A stretch of 64,000 nt of DNA from Nonlabens spongiae (lineage in GTDB: Bacteria; Bacteroidota; Bacteroidia; Flavobacteriales; Flavobacteriaceae), in the NCBI RefSeq assembly GCF_002117125.1, contig NZ_CP019344.1, forward strand, positions 620,001 through 684,000. Direction: 5' to 3'. The notes beneath the pieces were generated by a model. The model did no database searches. It was not told the origin of the DNA and was given only the letters and a program-made list of their open reading frames with translations. The translations under genes and the position numbers were made by a program. Shown here one piece after another: positions 43,689-53,220 of the stretch; position 1 is the first letter of the stretch; each line of letters begins with the position of its first letter.

Positions 43689-46600
43689 TTGAGCGATCAA
43701 ACTGTAAAGAAAAACCCTAAAAAACCGAAGAGAAAATTCCGCTGGTTGCGCAGGTTACTGCGTACCATTGCTGGAATAATCATTTTCTTTTTGTTACTGA
43801 TTCTGTTCATACGCAGTCCGTGGGGACAAGATATTATCGTGAATCAGGCCGTCAATTATCTGGAAGGCAAAACGGGAACTGAAGTTCAAGTGGAGAGCCT
43901 GTATTTTACTTTTGACGGAGATATAAGTGCGAGCGGCGTTTACCTGGAAGATCTTGCCGGTGATACCTTAGTCTATTCAAAAAAGCTGGAAGCTGATATT
44001 CCATTTTTACCGTGGATCAGAGGCGGATCGCTTTCTATCGATAATGTAGAGTGGGAGGGTCTTGTAGCGAGAATCAAAAGGAAGGACACCGTTCAAGGCT
44101 TTAATTTTCAATTTCTAGCCGACGCCTTTGCCACCGCACCAGATACCACCGCATCAGAACCCATGCAGTTGGATTTGGGCAACTTTGATCTGAATGATTT
44201 TGACGTTATTTATGATGACAAGGTCACAGGTATGTTTGCAGATGCTCGCTTTCAGAAACTTCAGGTTGCGATGAATGAATTGGATCTGGAAAAAATGCGC
44301 TACACAGTTGACGAACTCGACTTAACTGATGCCGATATTACTTACATCATGAGTGAGCCTAGTATTCAGGCTGATCCCGATACTGTTGAAACCGATTCTG
44401 TGCCACTGCCATTTCTCGCCGCTGGAAACATCAAGTTCTCTCAAGTAGACTTCAATTTCAAATCAGAAATCGACGGGATTGAGTTGACTACTTACGTGGA
44501 TGATCTGGAAACCAGCATTCCAAAAATTGACCTAGATCAGCAGGATTATGAGGTATCGTTTTTAGATTTTAGGAATTCCAGAGTCGATGTGGCTATGACA
44601 ACACAAGATTCTAAAACTACTGGTAATATTGATTCCAGCCAAGCAGCAGCTTTTGAATGGCCGCCTTTAACTTATAATGTTCAAGATGTTCTCCTGGAAA
44701 ATATCAATTTCACTTATTCTGTCGATGGAGCACAACCTCAGGTAGGTCAGTTTAATCCTGATGCTGTTTTTCTGGAAGATGTGAATCTCACTTTAGCAGA
44801 GAGTTCTCTAAAAAATCAAACTCTTACCGCAACCATTGAAAAGCTGAATGGTAAAGAGGCTTCTGGTCTAAATCTGTACAGCTTAAATTTTGAAGGCGAG
44901 GTTTCAGATAGTGCTATTGCTCTCAGCGGCTTGAATTTGAATTTAAACAGAAATACCCTCAATGGAAACTTGAGTATGGACTATGCAAGCCTTCAGCAAC
45001 TGACTGAAAACCCTACCAATATCAAAGTTCAGGCTAATCTCCCAGGCTTCAACATAGACCTCGCTGATGTTTATCGTTTCCAACCTGATTTAAAACAACA
45101 GCCCTATTTTGACGCTCTAACCAAACATAGATTAAGAGGAAATCTCATAGCAACTGGAAGTACGGACTTTCTGAATATTCCCAAGTTAAATTTGGACTGG
45201 GGACAGGCAACTTATATCTATGCCACCGGGAATCTCCGTAATGTCACGGATCCTGAGGCGTTGAGCTACAACTTTGGGCGAGTAAGAGTCAATTCTAAGA
45301 GAAAGGATTTAATTGCCTTTGTAGATGAACAAGCATTGGGAGTAGAGTTGCCACAAGATGTTCAGTTGGTGGGTAGCTTTAATGGTACCACAACCTCTCT
45401 CAAAACCGATGCGCAATTGCAGACCAGTCTAGGTGCCGTAGATGCTGATGGTACTTTTGCATTTGGTGAAAACATCAATTTTGATGCAGTAGTTCGAGCC
45501 ACGGAAATACAGCTATCTACTTTGCTACAAAATCCAAGTCTTGGAGACTTGACTCTTAATCTGGATGTTGAAGGAAGCGGTAGTACGATCAATGAACTCG
45601 ACGCAACGCTGGAAGGAAACCTCAGCAAATTTGCCTACAACGGTTACCAAATCAATAATGTTCCGCTGAGCGCAAAAATTAAAGATGGTCAGGGCACGTT
45701 TGATACGAAGTTTAGGGATGATAATTTGGACCTTGAACTGGACGCATTTGTTGACTTGGACAGCGTTGCTACCGAAGCACAAGCAACAATAAATGTCAAA
45801 GGAATCGATCTGTATGAATTTGGGATTTCCTCAAAAAACACTAAAGCTGGGGGAAAAATCATCACGAACTTTAAAGGCAATCTTTCTGAATATGAAGTCG
45901 ATCTAGAGATTGAAGACGGCATCGCTGTCTATGACGACCAGAGTTATCTCTTGGGAAGTTTTAATGCACATGCTTTTTCTGCTCCAGACACGACGGCGGT
46001 AGATGTGAAAAATAGAATGCTCGACCTAGAATTGCGTTCAAACGTAGATCCAGCGCAGCTTTTTGCCGGACTACAGCGACATATGGATCGGTATTTGAAC
46101 CGCGAGGTAAGCATGGACACCACAAATTATGTGGTGATGAAATTGAAGGGAAAAGTTCAACCTGCACCCATGTTGCGCGAGGTGATTTTGCCTGGTCTGG
46201 AATCGCTGGACACCCTCACGTTATCCGTAAACTTTAATGAACGCAAGCGCTTACTGGATACTGATATCATCATTCCTTACGTGAAATATACCGGTAGCGT
46301 GGTGGATAGCATCCACATTCAGTCCAGATCTGATCAAGAACGATTTGATTTTGAGGTAGGTTATGATCGGTTAGAGGCTGGACCGGTCAGCCTTGCTGAG
46401 ACGGTGCTCAAAGGTTCCATCATACAAAATAGACTGGAGCTTGATTTTGTCTCCTATGATGAGGGCGAGCGGTTATTGCATTTTGGGAGTACGCTTTCGC
46501 GAAAGCGAGATCAATTAGGAGTAGATAACCTCATTTTCAATTTGTCGATTGATGATTTGATCTTCAACAAAAAGCCGTGGCAGATTCCAGAGACCAATGA

Positions 46601-48776
46601 AATGGCTTATGGCGAAAACAAAATTAAGTTCAAAGATTTTAAATTAACAGACGGTAATCAATCGCTTGAATTAAGAAGTGATCTAGCTGATATAGAGAAA
46701 GATCACATTGCTTTACTAATGAATAACTTTAGGTTGCAATCCGTTCTCAGTTATCTCAATCCAGATGAAAAACTGGCTACCGGAATCGTCAATGGTGAAT
46801 TGGTTTTTGAAGATGTTTTAGGCAAAATGGGCTTTGAAGCTGATATGAGCATCGATGAGCTTCACGTGATGCAAACAAAGCTTGGGAGACTCGCTCTCGA
46901 TACCGAACTGGTCGATGGCAATCGCTATAATATGGACATGACTATCAAAGGTAAACCGATAGATTTACAGCTAGCCGGAAATTATACGGCGGCAGAGACT
47001 GCTGCTGAACTAGATCTTCAACTCGATATCAATAGGTTGGAGATGAATACGGTAACTGGATTATCGCAGGATTTTCTAAAAGAAGGTTCTGGATCCATGA
47101 ACGGAAAAATAAGTGTTACCGGAACGACTTCAGAACCTACTTACAATGGAAAACTAGAGTTTGAGAATGCCGGTTTCAATGTCGCCATGCTTAATAACGA
47201 GTTCCTTTTGCAAAATGAGGAGTTAAATCTCAATAACGATGCGATTACGTTCAACAATTTTGAGATTAGAGATGAGAATAACAATGTTTTCAGCATAGAT
47301 GGGAGTGTAGGTACAGAAGATCTATTTACACCCACTTTTGATTTAAAACTCAAAGCTCGGGACTTTACAGCACTTAATTCGACCGAAGATGATAACGATC
47401 TCTATTATGGTGTAGCAAAATTTGATGCCGACGCTACTATAAAAGGCGATATTAATATCCCAGTTATCGATATGGATGTGCGAGTGGATAATGCTACAGA
47501 TTTTACCTATGTCATGCCAGCTGCGGAGGTGAACATGGTGCAGCGCGATGGTATCGTTCAGTTTGTTAATAAAGAAGATCCTGACAATATATTAACGCAA
47601 TCTGAAGATGTGAGCGCAACCCTTACTGGTTTTGACCTCAATATGAATCTGAGCGTGAATGATGGTGCCACCGTGAATATTATCATCGATCCAAATACAA
47701 GCGACAAACTTCAGGTATCTGGAAGTGGAGATTTGATCTACAAAATGTTCCCTAATGGACGTATGACGCTCACCGGTCGCTATGAAATCGCCGATGGTTA
47801 CTACCAACTCAACTTTTACGATATCGTTTCCAGACGTTTTGACCTTGCAGAAGGTGGTAGCGTGAGCTGGACGGGAGATCCTTTTGATGCTATTCTTGAC
47901 GTGAGAGCAATCTACCGGATAGAAACCAGCGCCAGCTCGCTTATGGCAGCACGGACAAGTGGTATCGATGCAGCTGACAGGAATCAGTTCAGGCAACAGC
48001 TTCCGTTTTTAGTTTATTTAAATCTGGATGGTGAGCTCATGAAGCCAGAGATCAGCTTTGCGATTGATTTGCCTGAGGATGAACGTGGTTATGCTGGTGG
48101 TCAGGTGTACGGCACATTGCAACAATTGAACAATCAGCCACAGCAATTAAATAAACAAGTATTTGCTTTGATCACATTAAATCGCTTTTTCCCTACCAGC
48201 GGTTCAGATGGGAGCCAGGGTGGTGTTGCTACCGTAGCTCGCGATAATTTGAATCAGGCGATAAGCGATCAGTTGAATCAATACGGTGGGCAATTGTTTG
48301 GGAATACGGGAGTAGATCTGACATTTGGTCTGGACAGCTATACCGATTATCAAGGAAACTCGGCTCAAGAGCGCACTCAATTGGATGTGACCGCAAGTAA
48401 AAAATTACTCAATGATCGGTTGATCGTAAGTGTAGGGAGCGAGGTAGATGTTCAAGGTAGTAATCCTGATGGTTCTCAAACTCCTCTTATTGGGAACGTC
48501 GCCATAGAATATCTCATTACTCCGCAAGGAAGATGGCGTTTTAAGGGATTCAGAAGAAATCAGTTTGATAATGTGGTGGATGGTCAGTTGATGGTAAGCG
48601 GTGTCGCCATCATTTTTACTCGTGAATTTAATAAGTTTAAAAATTTATTCAAGAGCAGCGATGAATTCAAACAGTTAGAAGAAGAAAAATCAGCACAACA
48701 AACGACCGATGCGCGTATGAAGGAAGATGACGATGAAGACCAAGACAACGAAGACAAAAACCCTGATTCCAAATGA
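43689..48776 (+). CDS. tamB: Translocation and assembly module protein TamB
   Basis: 1695 residues from a TTG start. A basic N-terminus and one membrane anchor (about 24-43, 'LLRTIAGIIIFFLLLILFI') precede a very long beta-rich region, with many 'GxxxxxG.L.xxxxxG' strands. The C-terminal DUF490/TamB domain contains 'YEIADGYYQLNFYDIVSRRF', 'LDVRAIYRIETS' and 'YGTLQQLNNQPQQLNKQVFALITLNRF'. The protein should span the periplasm and form a hydrophobic groove for lipid or outer-membrane-protein transport, with the adjacent TamA-like barrel as partner. Its stop lies 32 bp before the TamA-like ATG. The last ~35 residues are strongly acidic. A palindrome copy encodes 'TLSRKRD' at about 935-941. Confidence 0.93.
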   Translation: MSDQTVKKNPKKPKRKFRWLRRLLRTIAGIIIFFLLLILFIRSPWGQDIIVNQAVNYLEGKTGTEVQVESLYFTFDGDISASGVYLEDLAGDTLVYSKKLEADIPFLPWIRGGSLSIDNVEWEGLVARIKRKDTVQGFNFQFLADAFATAPDTTASEPMQLDLGNFDLNDFDVIYDDKVTGMFADARFQKLQVAMNELDLEKMRYTVDELDLTDADITYIMSEPSIQADPDTVETDSVPLPFLAAGNIKFSQVDFNFKSEIDGIELTTYVDDLETSIPKIDLDQQDYEVSFLDFRNSRVDVAMTTQDSKTTGNIDSSQAAAFEWPPLTYNVQDVLLENINFTYSVDGAQPQVGQFNPDAVFLEDVNLTLAESSLKNQTLTATIEKLNGKEASGLNLYSLNFEGEVSDSAIALSGLNLNLNRNTLNGNLSMDYASLQQLTENPTNIKVQANLPGFNIDLADVYRFQPDLKQQPYFDALTKHRLRGNLIATGSTDFLNIPKLNLDWGQATYIYATGNLRNVTDPEALSYNFGRVRVNSKRKDLIAFVDEQALGVELPQDVQLVGSFNGTTTSLKTDAQLQTSLGAVDADGTFAFGENINFDAVVRATEIQLSTLLQNPSLGDLTLNLDVEGSGSTINELDATLEGNLSKFAYNGYQINNVPLSAKIKDGQGTFDTKFRDDNLDLELDAFVDLDSVATEAQATINVKGIDLYEFGISSKNTKAGGKIITNFKGNLSEYEVDLEIEDGIAVYDDQSYLLGSFNAHAFSAPDTTAVDVKNRMLDLELRSNVDPAQLFAGLQRHMDRYLNREVSMDTTNYVVMKLKGKVQPAPMLREVILPGLESLDTLTLSVNFNERKRLLDTDIIIPYVKYTGSVVDSIHIQSRSDQERFDFEVGYDRLEAGPVSLAETVLKGSIIQNRLELDFVSYDEGERLLHFGSTLSRKRDQLGVDNLIFNLSIDDLIFNKKPWQIPETNEMAYGENKIKFKDFKLTDGNQSLELRSDLADIEKDHIALLMNNFRLQSVLSYLNPDEKLATGIVNGELVFEDVLGKMGFEADMSIDELHVMQTKLGRLALDTELVDGNRYNMDMTIKGKPIDLQLAGNYTAAETAAELDLQLDINRLEMNTVTGLSQDFLKEGSGSMNGKISVTGTTSEPTYNGKLEFENAGFNVAMLNNEFLLQNEELNLNNDAITFNNFEIRDENNNVFSIDGSVGTEDLFTPTFDLKLKARDFTALNSTEDDNDLYYGVAKFDADATIKGDINIPVIDMDVRVDNATDFTYVMPAAEVNMVQRDGIVQFVNKEDPDNILTQSEDVSATLTGFDLNMNLSVNDGATVNIIIDPNTSDKLQVSGSGDLIYKMFPNGRMTLTGRYEIADGYYQLNFYDIVSRRFDLAEGGSVSWTGDPFDAILDVRAIYRIETSASSLMAARTSGIDAADRNQFRQQLPFLVYLNLDGELMKPEISFAIDLPEDERGYAGGQVYGTLQQLNNQPQQLNKQVFALITLNRFFPTSGSDGSQGGVATVARDNLNQAISDQLNQYGGQLFGNTGVDLTFGLDSYTDYQGNSAQERTQLDVTASKKLLNDRLIVSVGSEVDVQGSNPDGSQTPLIGNVAIEYLITPQGRWRFKGFRRNQFDNVVDGQLMVSGVAIIFTREFNKFKNLFKSSDEFKQLEEEKSAQQTTDARMKEDDDEDQDNEDKNPDSK
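46493..46506. repeat. Palindrome copy 12 (coding, LSRKR frame)
   Basis: Perfect 16-bp form in tamB, encoding 'LSRKR'. Confidence 0.95.
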
Positions 48777-48808
48777 TCTGCTTTAAAATTCACGGAAAGT
48801 TATATCGT

Positions 48809-51094
48809 ATGAAGTGGTCAGGTCCATTGCAGTTTGCGGCTATTACAATCATTCTGTCAACTCTATTTTATTCCTGTGCTGTTAAGAAATACATCCCAGA
48901 AGATGAATATCTATACACCGGCGCTGATCTAGAAGTAGAAGTAGATTCAAACGCGACAGTCAACGATGTGGATGCTTTGAAGATCGAACTTCAAAAGGTC
49001 ATCACTCCCAAACCTAACAGCACATTCTTGGGCATGCGTCCCGGTCTTCACTACCATTATAGAGTTGAAAAAGATAGTGCTGGTTTTCTAGCTAAATTCT
49101 TCAATAAACGTATAGGAGAGGAGCCTGTCTATCTATCTGATGTAAATGCAGCAGGCACCCGAGACCTTTTACGCAACAGATTAGAGAATAGAGGTTTTTT
49201 CTTCAGTAATATAACCAGTGAGGAGTCCATCGATAGCACCGCGCAAGAGGCTCGTAAATCCTATAGTATCCAACTGCCAAAGCCTTATGAAATGGAAACC
49301 TATACCGTAGAGAAGGATAGCATTCCGTTTTATGCTGTATTGGAAGAGTTGACTAAAAGTTCGCCCTTTGAGAAAGGTTCAAGATTTGACCTTAGTGCCA
49401 TGAAGAATGAGCGCGAGCGATTGGATCAAGAATTAAAGGATAGAGGTTATTATAATTTTAATGACGGTTTCCTCATTTTTCAAGCCGACACCAATCGGTA
49501 TGAAAACCGAAAGTTTGATCTATACCTAAAACTTAAGCAAGATGTACCCTCAAAAGCTGTCAAACCCTACAAAATCAAAAGGGTAAATGTGTATCCATAC
49601 AATGTGGTTGGGATGGACAGTACATCACAAGACACTACAAGATATGCCGAAAAAAACTTCATTCAAGATGAAGAGTTTTTTAAACCTAAGCGGCTGGATC
49701 CTTTTATCTTGATTGAAGAGGGCGATCTGTATAATCCTAATAAATCTAAGGCTACCAGTAGAAGGTTGGGAGGTATAGGTGCCTATAAATTTGTGAATAT
49801 TGAATATACAGAAGTAGACGAGCAGAAAAACGACAGTCTGAATTACCTCGATGCCAATATTTATCTATCGCCATTAAACAAACGATCCATCAGGGCAGAA
49901 TTACAAGGGGTAACTAAATCAAATGATTTTGCCGGGCCTAATCTGGGTGTGACACTTACAAATCGCAATCTTTTTGGCGGTGGGGAGATTTTAAATATTT
50001 CTGCCAAAACAGCTTATGAAGTGCAAATTTCCAGTCAAGATCAGGCAGGTCTGACCAGTCTGGAATTTTCGTTAGGTTCTGACTTGATATTCCCCAGGAT
50101 GATCGCGCCCATTACCTTCGATAAAAATTATTTTGAATACTCGATTCCAAAAACAAAAACAGGCATCAAGGCAGATTATTTGAGTCGCAGCCAGCTTTAT
50201 GGATTACTGACATTCTCTGGAGATTATGGCTACATCTGGCAAGCAAATAAATATGTGACCCACGAGATTGATCCCATCTCCATTAATTACATTAACGTTC
50301 TAAACCAGTCTGAGGAATTTGAGGCCATTAGAGATAGAAATCCCTTTCTAGATCAGTCGCTACAGCAAGAATTTATCTCAGGTTTAACCTATGCGTTTAC
50401 CTACAACGGTATGGCGCGGCAAAACAAGCGCAGTTTGTTCTTTCTCTATTCTACGGTAGACATCGCAGGGAATTCCATCAGTCTTTTATCTCAAGAAGGA
50501 GATGAAGGCGCCAAGGAATTCTTAGGTCTGGAATACGCTCAATACGCAAAGGTTGATGCAGACTTTAGATACCACTATCGTTTGACAGAAGAGTCCAGAA
50601 TTGCTACTCGTCTCTTCGCCGGTTATGGTTACGCCTATGGGAATAGTGATGTATTGCCTTTTAGCAAGCAATATTTTTCTGGTGGTGCCTACAGTGTGCG
50701 TGCTTTTAGAACGCGGTCATTGGGTCCTGGGACCTACGATCCTGGAAATGACAACGATCGTTCCTTTTTTGATCGATCAGGTAATATCAGGCTAGAGGCC
50801 AATGTTGAGTACCGTTTCCCGATATTCAATTATTTGAAAGGTGCCGTTTTTGCAGATGCTGGTAACGTATGGACCAGCACTGATCAAGGACTTAATGGCG
50901 GTCAGTTTTCAAGCAATTTTATGAACGAATTAGGTATCGGTACCGGTGTAGGTCTTAGGGTGGATATCCAGGGTTTTGTGATACGATTTGATCTTGCGGC
51001 TCCCATCCACGACCCGGAGAATCCTGAAGGCGAGCGCTGGGATTTTGATGTGGCAAATCCCGTTTTCAACTTTGCGATCGGGTATCCGTTCTGA
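48809..51094 (+). CDS. tamL: TamA/BamA-family outer membrane lipoprotein-barrel
   Basis: About 761 residues from ATG at 48809; the frame opens at 48773 but the inner ATG gives a proper lipoprotein signal ('AAITIILSTLFYSC', Cys about 24). The N-terminal half contains POTRA-like units ('YRVEKDSAGFLAKFFNKRIGEEPVYL', 'KPYEMETYTVEKDSIPFYAVLEEL', 'KIKRVNVYPYN'). The C-terminal half is an Omp85 barrel with 'KQYFSGGAYSVRAFRTRSLGPG' (the VRGF-like motif region) and the end 'FNFAIGYPF'. Lipid-anchored TamA of Bacteroidota is called TamL; with the upstream tamB it makes an outer membrane assembly module. A weak RBS 'GGAAAG' lies 13 bp upstream of the start. Confidence 0.87.
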   Translation: MKWSGPLQFAAITIILSTLFYSCAVKKYIPEDEYLYTGADLEVEVDSNATVNDVDALKIELQKVITPKPNSTFLGMRPGLHYHYRVEKDSAGFLAKFFNKRIGEEPVYLSDVNAAGTRDLLRNRLENRGFFFSNITSEESIDSTAQEARKSYSIQLPKPYEMETYTVEKDSIPFYAVLEELTKSSPFEKGSRFDLSAMKNERERLDQELKDRGYYNFNDGFLIFQADTNRYENRKFDLYLKLKQDVPSKAVKPYKIKRVNVYPYNVVGMDSTSQDTTRYAEKNFIQDEEFFKPKRLDPFILIEEGDLYNPNKSKATSRRLGGIGAYKFVNIEYTEVDEQKNDSLNYLDANIYLSPLNKRSIRAELQGVTKSNDFAGPNLGVTLTNRNLFGGGEILNISAKTAYEVQISSQDQAGLTSLEFSLGSDLIFPRMIAPITFDKNYFEYSIPKTKTGIKADYLSRSQLYGLLTFSGDYGYIWQANKYVTHEIDPISINYINVLNQSEEFEAIRDRNPFLDQSLQQEFISGLTYAFTYNGMARQNKRSLFFLYSTVDIAGNSISLLSQEGDEGAKEFLGLEYAQYAKVDADFRYHYRLTEESRIATRLFAGYGYAYGNSDVLPFSKQYFSGGAYSVRAFRTRSLGPGTYDPGNDNDRSFFDRSGNIRLEANVEYRFPIFNYLKGAVFADAGNVWTSTDQGLNGGQFSSNFMNELGIGTGVGLRVDIQGFVIRFDLAAPIHDPENPEGERWDFDVANPVFNFAIGYPF

Positions 51095-51124
51095 TTTGCA
51101 ATAGAGGTGTTTTTAAATTTGTAC

Positions 51125-51138
51125 GCTTTCGCGAAAGC
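51125..51138. repeat. Palindrome copy 13 (intergenic, 3' of TamA-like gene)
   Basis: Part of a 20-bp perfect palindrome TACGCTTTCGCGAAAGCGTA, 30 bp after the stop of the TamA-like gene; as RNA it could fold into a hairpin but has no T run after it. Confidence 0.95.
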
Positions 51139-51224
51139 GTAATATAATTCAATCACTTTCAAAATATAAAACCTAGAGCGAGAAGCAAAAGCTGTTGTAA
51201 GTACGAGATCGAGTGGACACGGGT

Positions 51225-51767
51225 CTAGACAGATTGCTGATAAGCTTCAGTAATCCATCCTTTTAACTCATTATCAATTTCTGAAAGGTCTGTAATCCTG
51301 ACTCTATGAGTGCACATGGTTCCGAAGGGACCTGAGTTTTCCAGCCGATCCGTAACGGGCTTGTCCTTGAGTTTCAAACCCAAGTCAATTCTGCTCTTTG
51401 TGGCAGGCTTTATCAAAACGAACTGTCTTTTTCTAATGACGCTCACGCTTCCTTTTTTGGGAGTGATGGTGACATCAGCACCTAGCGACTTCACATAAGC
51501 GATCAACTTTTCATAAATAGGGAGTAGCTGTTCTTTACCTGCATATTGAGCTTGTACTAAGTCTTTTGCGCTAGAATTTTCCTCTTTTGATAAAGTGACG
51601 ATGGTGTTAGCAAATCCATGGGTTACACCGTGTTCTGTCTTCAAATATTTAACAGCTTCAGAATGCTTGTCAAAGGATTTTTGTTTGAGTATGAGCTTCC
51701 ATTCATCGAGTGACTTACCAGTTTTAGCCGGCATGTTGTCAACCATCGTTTGTAAGGCTTTTTCCAT
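51225..51767 (-). CDS. DUF4287/DUF5655 domain protein
   Basis: 180 residues. The N-terminal part (about 1-75) 'MVDNMPAKTGKSLDEWKLILK' and 'HSEAVKYLKTEHGVTHGFANTIV' is DUF4287. The C-terminal part (about 85-178) 'LIAYVKSLGADVTITPKKGSVSVIRKRQFVLIKPATKSRIDLGLKL' and 'THRVRITDLSEIDNELKGWITEAY' is DUF5655. These two are often fused in bacteria and their role is not known to me. No signal or membrane segment is present. It is convergent with the TamA-like gene and is followed by ~300 bp without a gene. Confidence 0.85.
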   Translation of the reverse strand: MEKALQTMVDNMPAKTGKSLDEWKLILKQKSFDKHSEAVKYLKTEHGVTHGFANTIVTLSKEENSSAKDLVQAQYAGKEQLLPIYEKLIAYVKSLGADVTITPKKGSVSVIRKRQFVLIKPATKSRIDLGLKLKDKPVTDRLENSGPFGTMCTHRVRITDLSEIDNELKGWITEAYQQSV

Positions 51768-52074
51768 AGTCTAAAAGTTGGATAAATCGTATAATTTCAG
51801 CTTTTGAAGATACTCAATTCTTAATGAAAATGAATTTGGTAATACATTTATGCTATTTTACCAGTTCAAATATGCTGATTAGAGCGGCAGCTATACATGC
51901 GATTCAAAGCTTTAATTTACGAACACGATTTATGTAAATTTTTGAATTCGTTAAATCAAATATAAATGGTTTAAATCCCGCCTTCCATTGGTCGCCATAG
52001 GCTTGCCGAGCCAACTGCGCCGAAGTGGCTACGAAGGCAGCACGGTGCAACGCGAAAGCGAGAAAAAACACTCT
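51768..52074. other. Intergenic region with a GC-rich patch
   Basis: No gene supported. The left part is AT-rich and probably holds the promoter of the DUF4287/DUF5655 gene. From 51988 to about 52060 the composition turns GC-rich, and a half copy of the iterated palindrome, CGCGAAAGCG, ends the patch at 52051-52060, next to the stop of the permease-prefix protein. I could not link the patch to a known element. Confidence 0.5.
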
Positions 52075-52599
52075 TTAACTCCCAGCAAACCGCGTCCCGA
52101 AAACGCCTACGGCGAGCTCTGCCCAAATAAGGAACAGCACAAAAAACAAGATCAGACCAATAATGATGCGGTATTTTAAGGTCTTGATCTTTCTCAAGAT
52201 GAATTCCAATACTAATCCCGTGCCGATCAATAGAGCGCCGCCCACGATAAAGTCAAATGCAGACCAATTCACCTCATTACTGAAGTTCATCGCTACAAGC
52301 GGTATTAAGAGTAGGGCAACGGCTACCGCGAGGATGGTTACCAGTCTTTTGTTGTGATTCATAATTTCCATATTGTTGATCTGTGTTAAGTGATTAAAAT
52401 TTCCGATTAATGCTGGTCGAAAAAGGCTTACCACGTTTTTGATGAATAACTGGTTTGCTTTATGATACCCGTAAAGTGATTGATGCACATGAAACTGTTC
52501 CATTAGATCTCCCTCAATTTCCTCGCGCAGATCTGGATGACAAAACCAGTGAAAAAATTTTATGGCTAGGGGAGAAGGTGTACGTGATTTCTGTTTCAT
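52075..52599 (-). CDS. Permease-prefix domain 2 membrane protein
   Basis: 174 residues. The N-terminus 'RTPSPLAIKFFHWFCHPDLREEIEGDLMEQFHVH' is the 'permease prefix domain 2' found at the front of MacB-type permeases. Here no FtsX-type permease follows; instead there are three hydrophobic helices (about 86-105, 115-133, 143-168). The gene begins 3 bp after the PadR gene stop, so it is almost certainly controlled by that regulator. The likely role is a small transport- or stress-related membrane protein; the family seems to occur regularly as a PadR partner. Confidence 0.78.
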   Translation of the reverse strand: MKQKSRTPSPLAIKFFHWFCHPDLREEIEGDLMEQFHVHQSLYGYHKANQLFIKNVVSLFRPALIGNFNHLTQINNMEIMNHNKRLVTILAVAVALLLIPLVAMNFSNEVNWSAFDFIVGGALLIGTGLVLEFILRKIKTLKYRIIIGLILFFVLFLIWAELAVGVFGTRFAGS

Positions 52600-52602
52600 T
52601 GA

Positions 52603-52932
52603 TTAGTATTGGAATGATAGCCTTGGCATCGCTTCCCAAAGTGCATTTCTCTGTTCTCTGGTTTGATCAATGATTTCTTGACCCTCAGCAGTGATTTCAT
52701 AAAGACGTTTGCGTTTGCCCCCTCGCTCGTTTGTCGCTCGACCAAATTCTGATTTGAGCAATCCTTTTTTTTCCAGTCTCTTCAAAACGGTTTGAATGGC
52801 ACCTAGACTCACTTCACGATCCAGTCGTTCCTTCATCTCATTGATAATGCCCACACTGTAGGCTTCACCATCGAGTATGGCAACGATCATCACTACAATT
52901 TCTTCTAACTCGCCCAGTGTTGTTTGACTCAT
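52603..52932 (-). CDS. PadR family transcriptional regulator
   Basis: 109 residues. Winged-helix PadR: 'TLGELEEIVVMIVAILDGEAYSVGIINEMKERLDREVSLGAIQTVLKRLEKKGLLKSEF' then 'RKRLYEITAEGQEIIDQTREQRNALW' as a short C-terminal dimerisation helix (subfamily 2 type). It is upstream of and coupled to the permease-prefix gene. An inverted repeat with ATGT/ACAT ends, the typical PadR site, lies 21 bp upstream of its start, so autorepression is likely (inferred). Confidence 0.92.
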   Translation of the reverse strand: MSQTTLGELEEIVVMIVAILDGEAYSVGIINEMKERLDREVSLGAIQTVLKRLEKKGLLKSEFGRATNERGGKRKRLYEITAEGQEIIDQTREQRNALWEAMPRLSFQY

Positions 52933-52952
52933 TTATTCAAATATCTACCGCA

Positions 52953-52986
52953 AATGTAGTTTAAATAGATATAATAAAACTACATT
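52953..52986. promoter_or_regulatory. Candidate PadR operator
   Basis: Perfect 10-bp inverted repeat AATGTAGTTT ... AAACTACATT with a 14-bp spacer, 21 bp upstream of the padR start codon. A further short palindrome CTACATTGTAG overlaps its right arm. The arms contain the ATGT/ACAT pairs that PadR proteins recognise. Confidence 0.55.
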
Positions 52987-53220
52987 GTAGGTAAAATAGT
53001 TGAAATTTTAGAAAATAGGATTTTTAAAATTACAATATAGATATACGGCATTTATGCTCAAAAAAATTAAAGTAACATAAATTATGCGAGAATTTATTGA
53101 AACAAGTCTTTGCGAATGTCAAGAGCGACGGGCCCGATCAGCCTATTGATGGAGAGAAAGCTGAAAATGTATAAAATCAAACATTGGAATTAAAACTTCA
53201 TTTTTCGTTCGAGATGGTAC

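Noticed and set aside
51125..51138. Rho-independent terminator of the TamA-like gene
   Set aside because: It can form a hairpin but lacks a T run and is identical to copies inside genes, so it is listed as the iterated palindrome.
51988..52179. Small + strand protein gene in the GC-rich patch
   Set aside because: Low-complexity translation, no RBS and partial overlap with the permease-prefix gene on the other strand.
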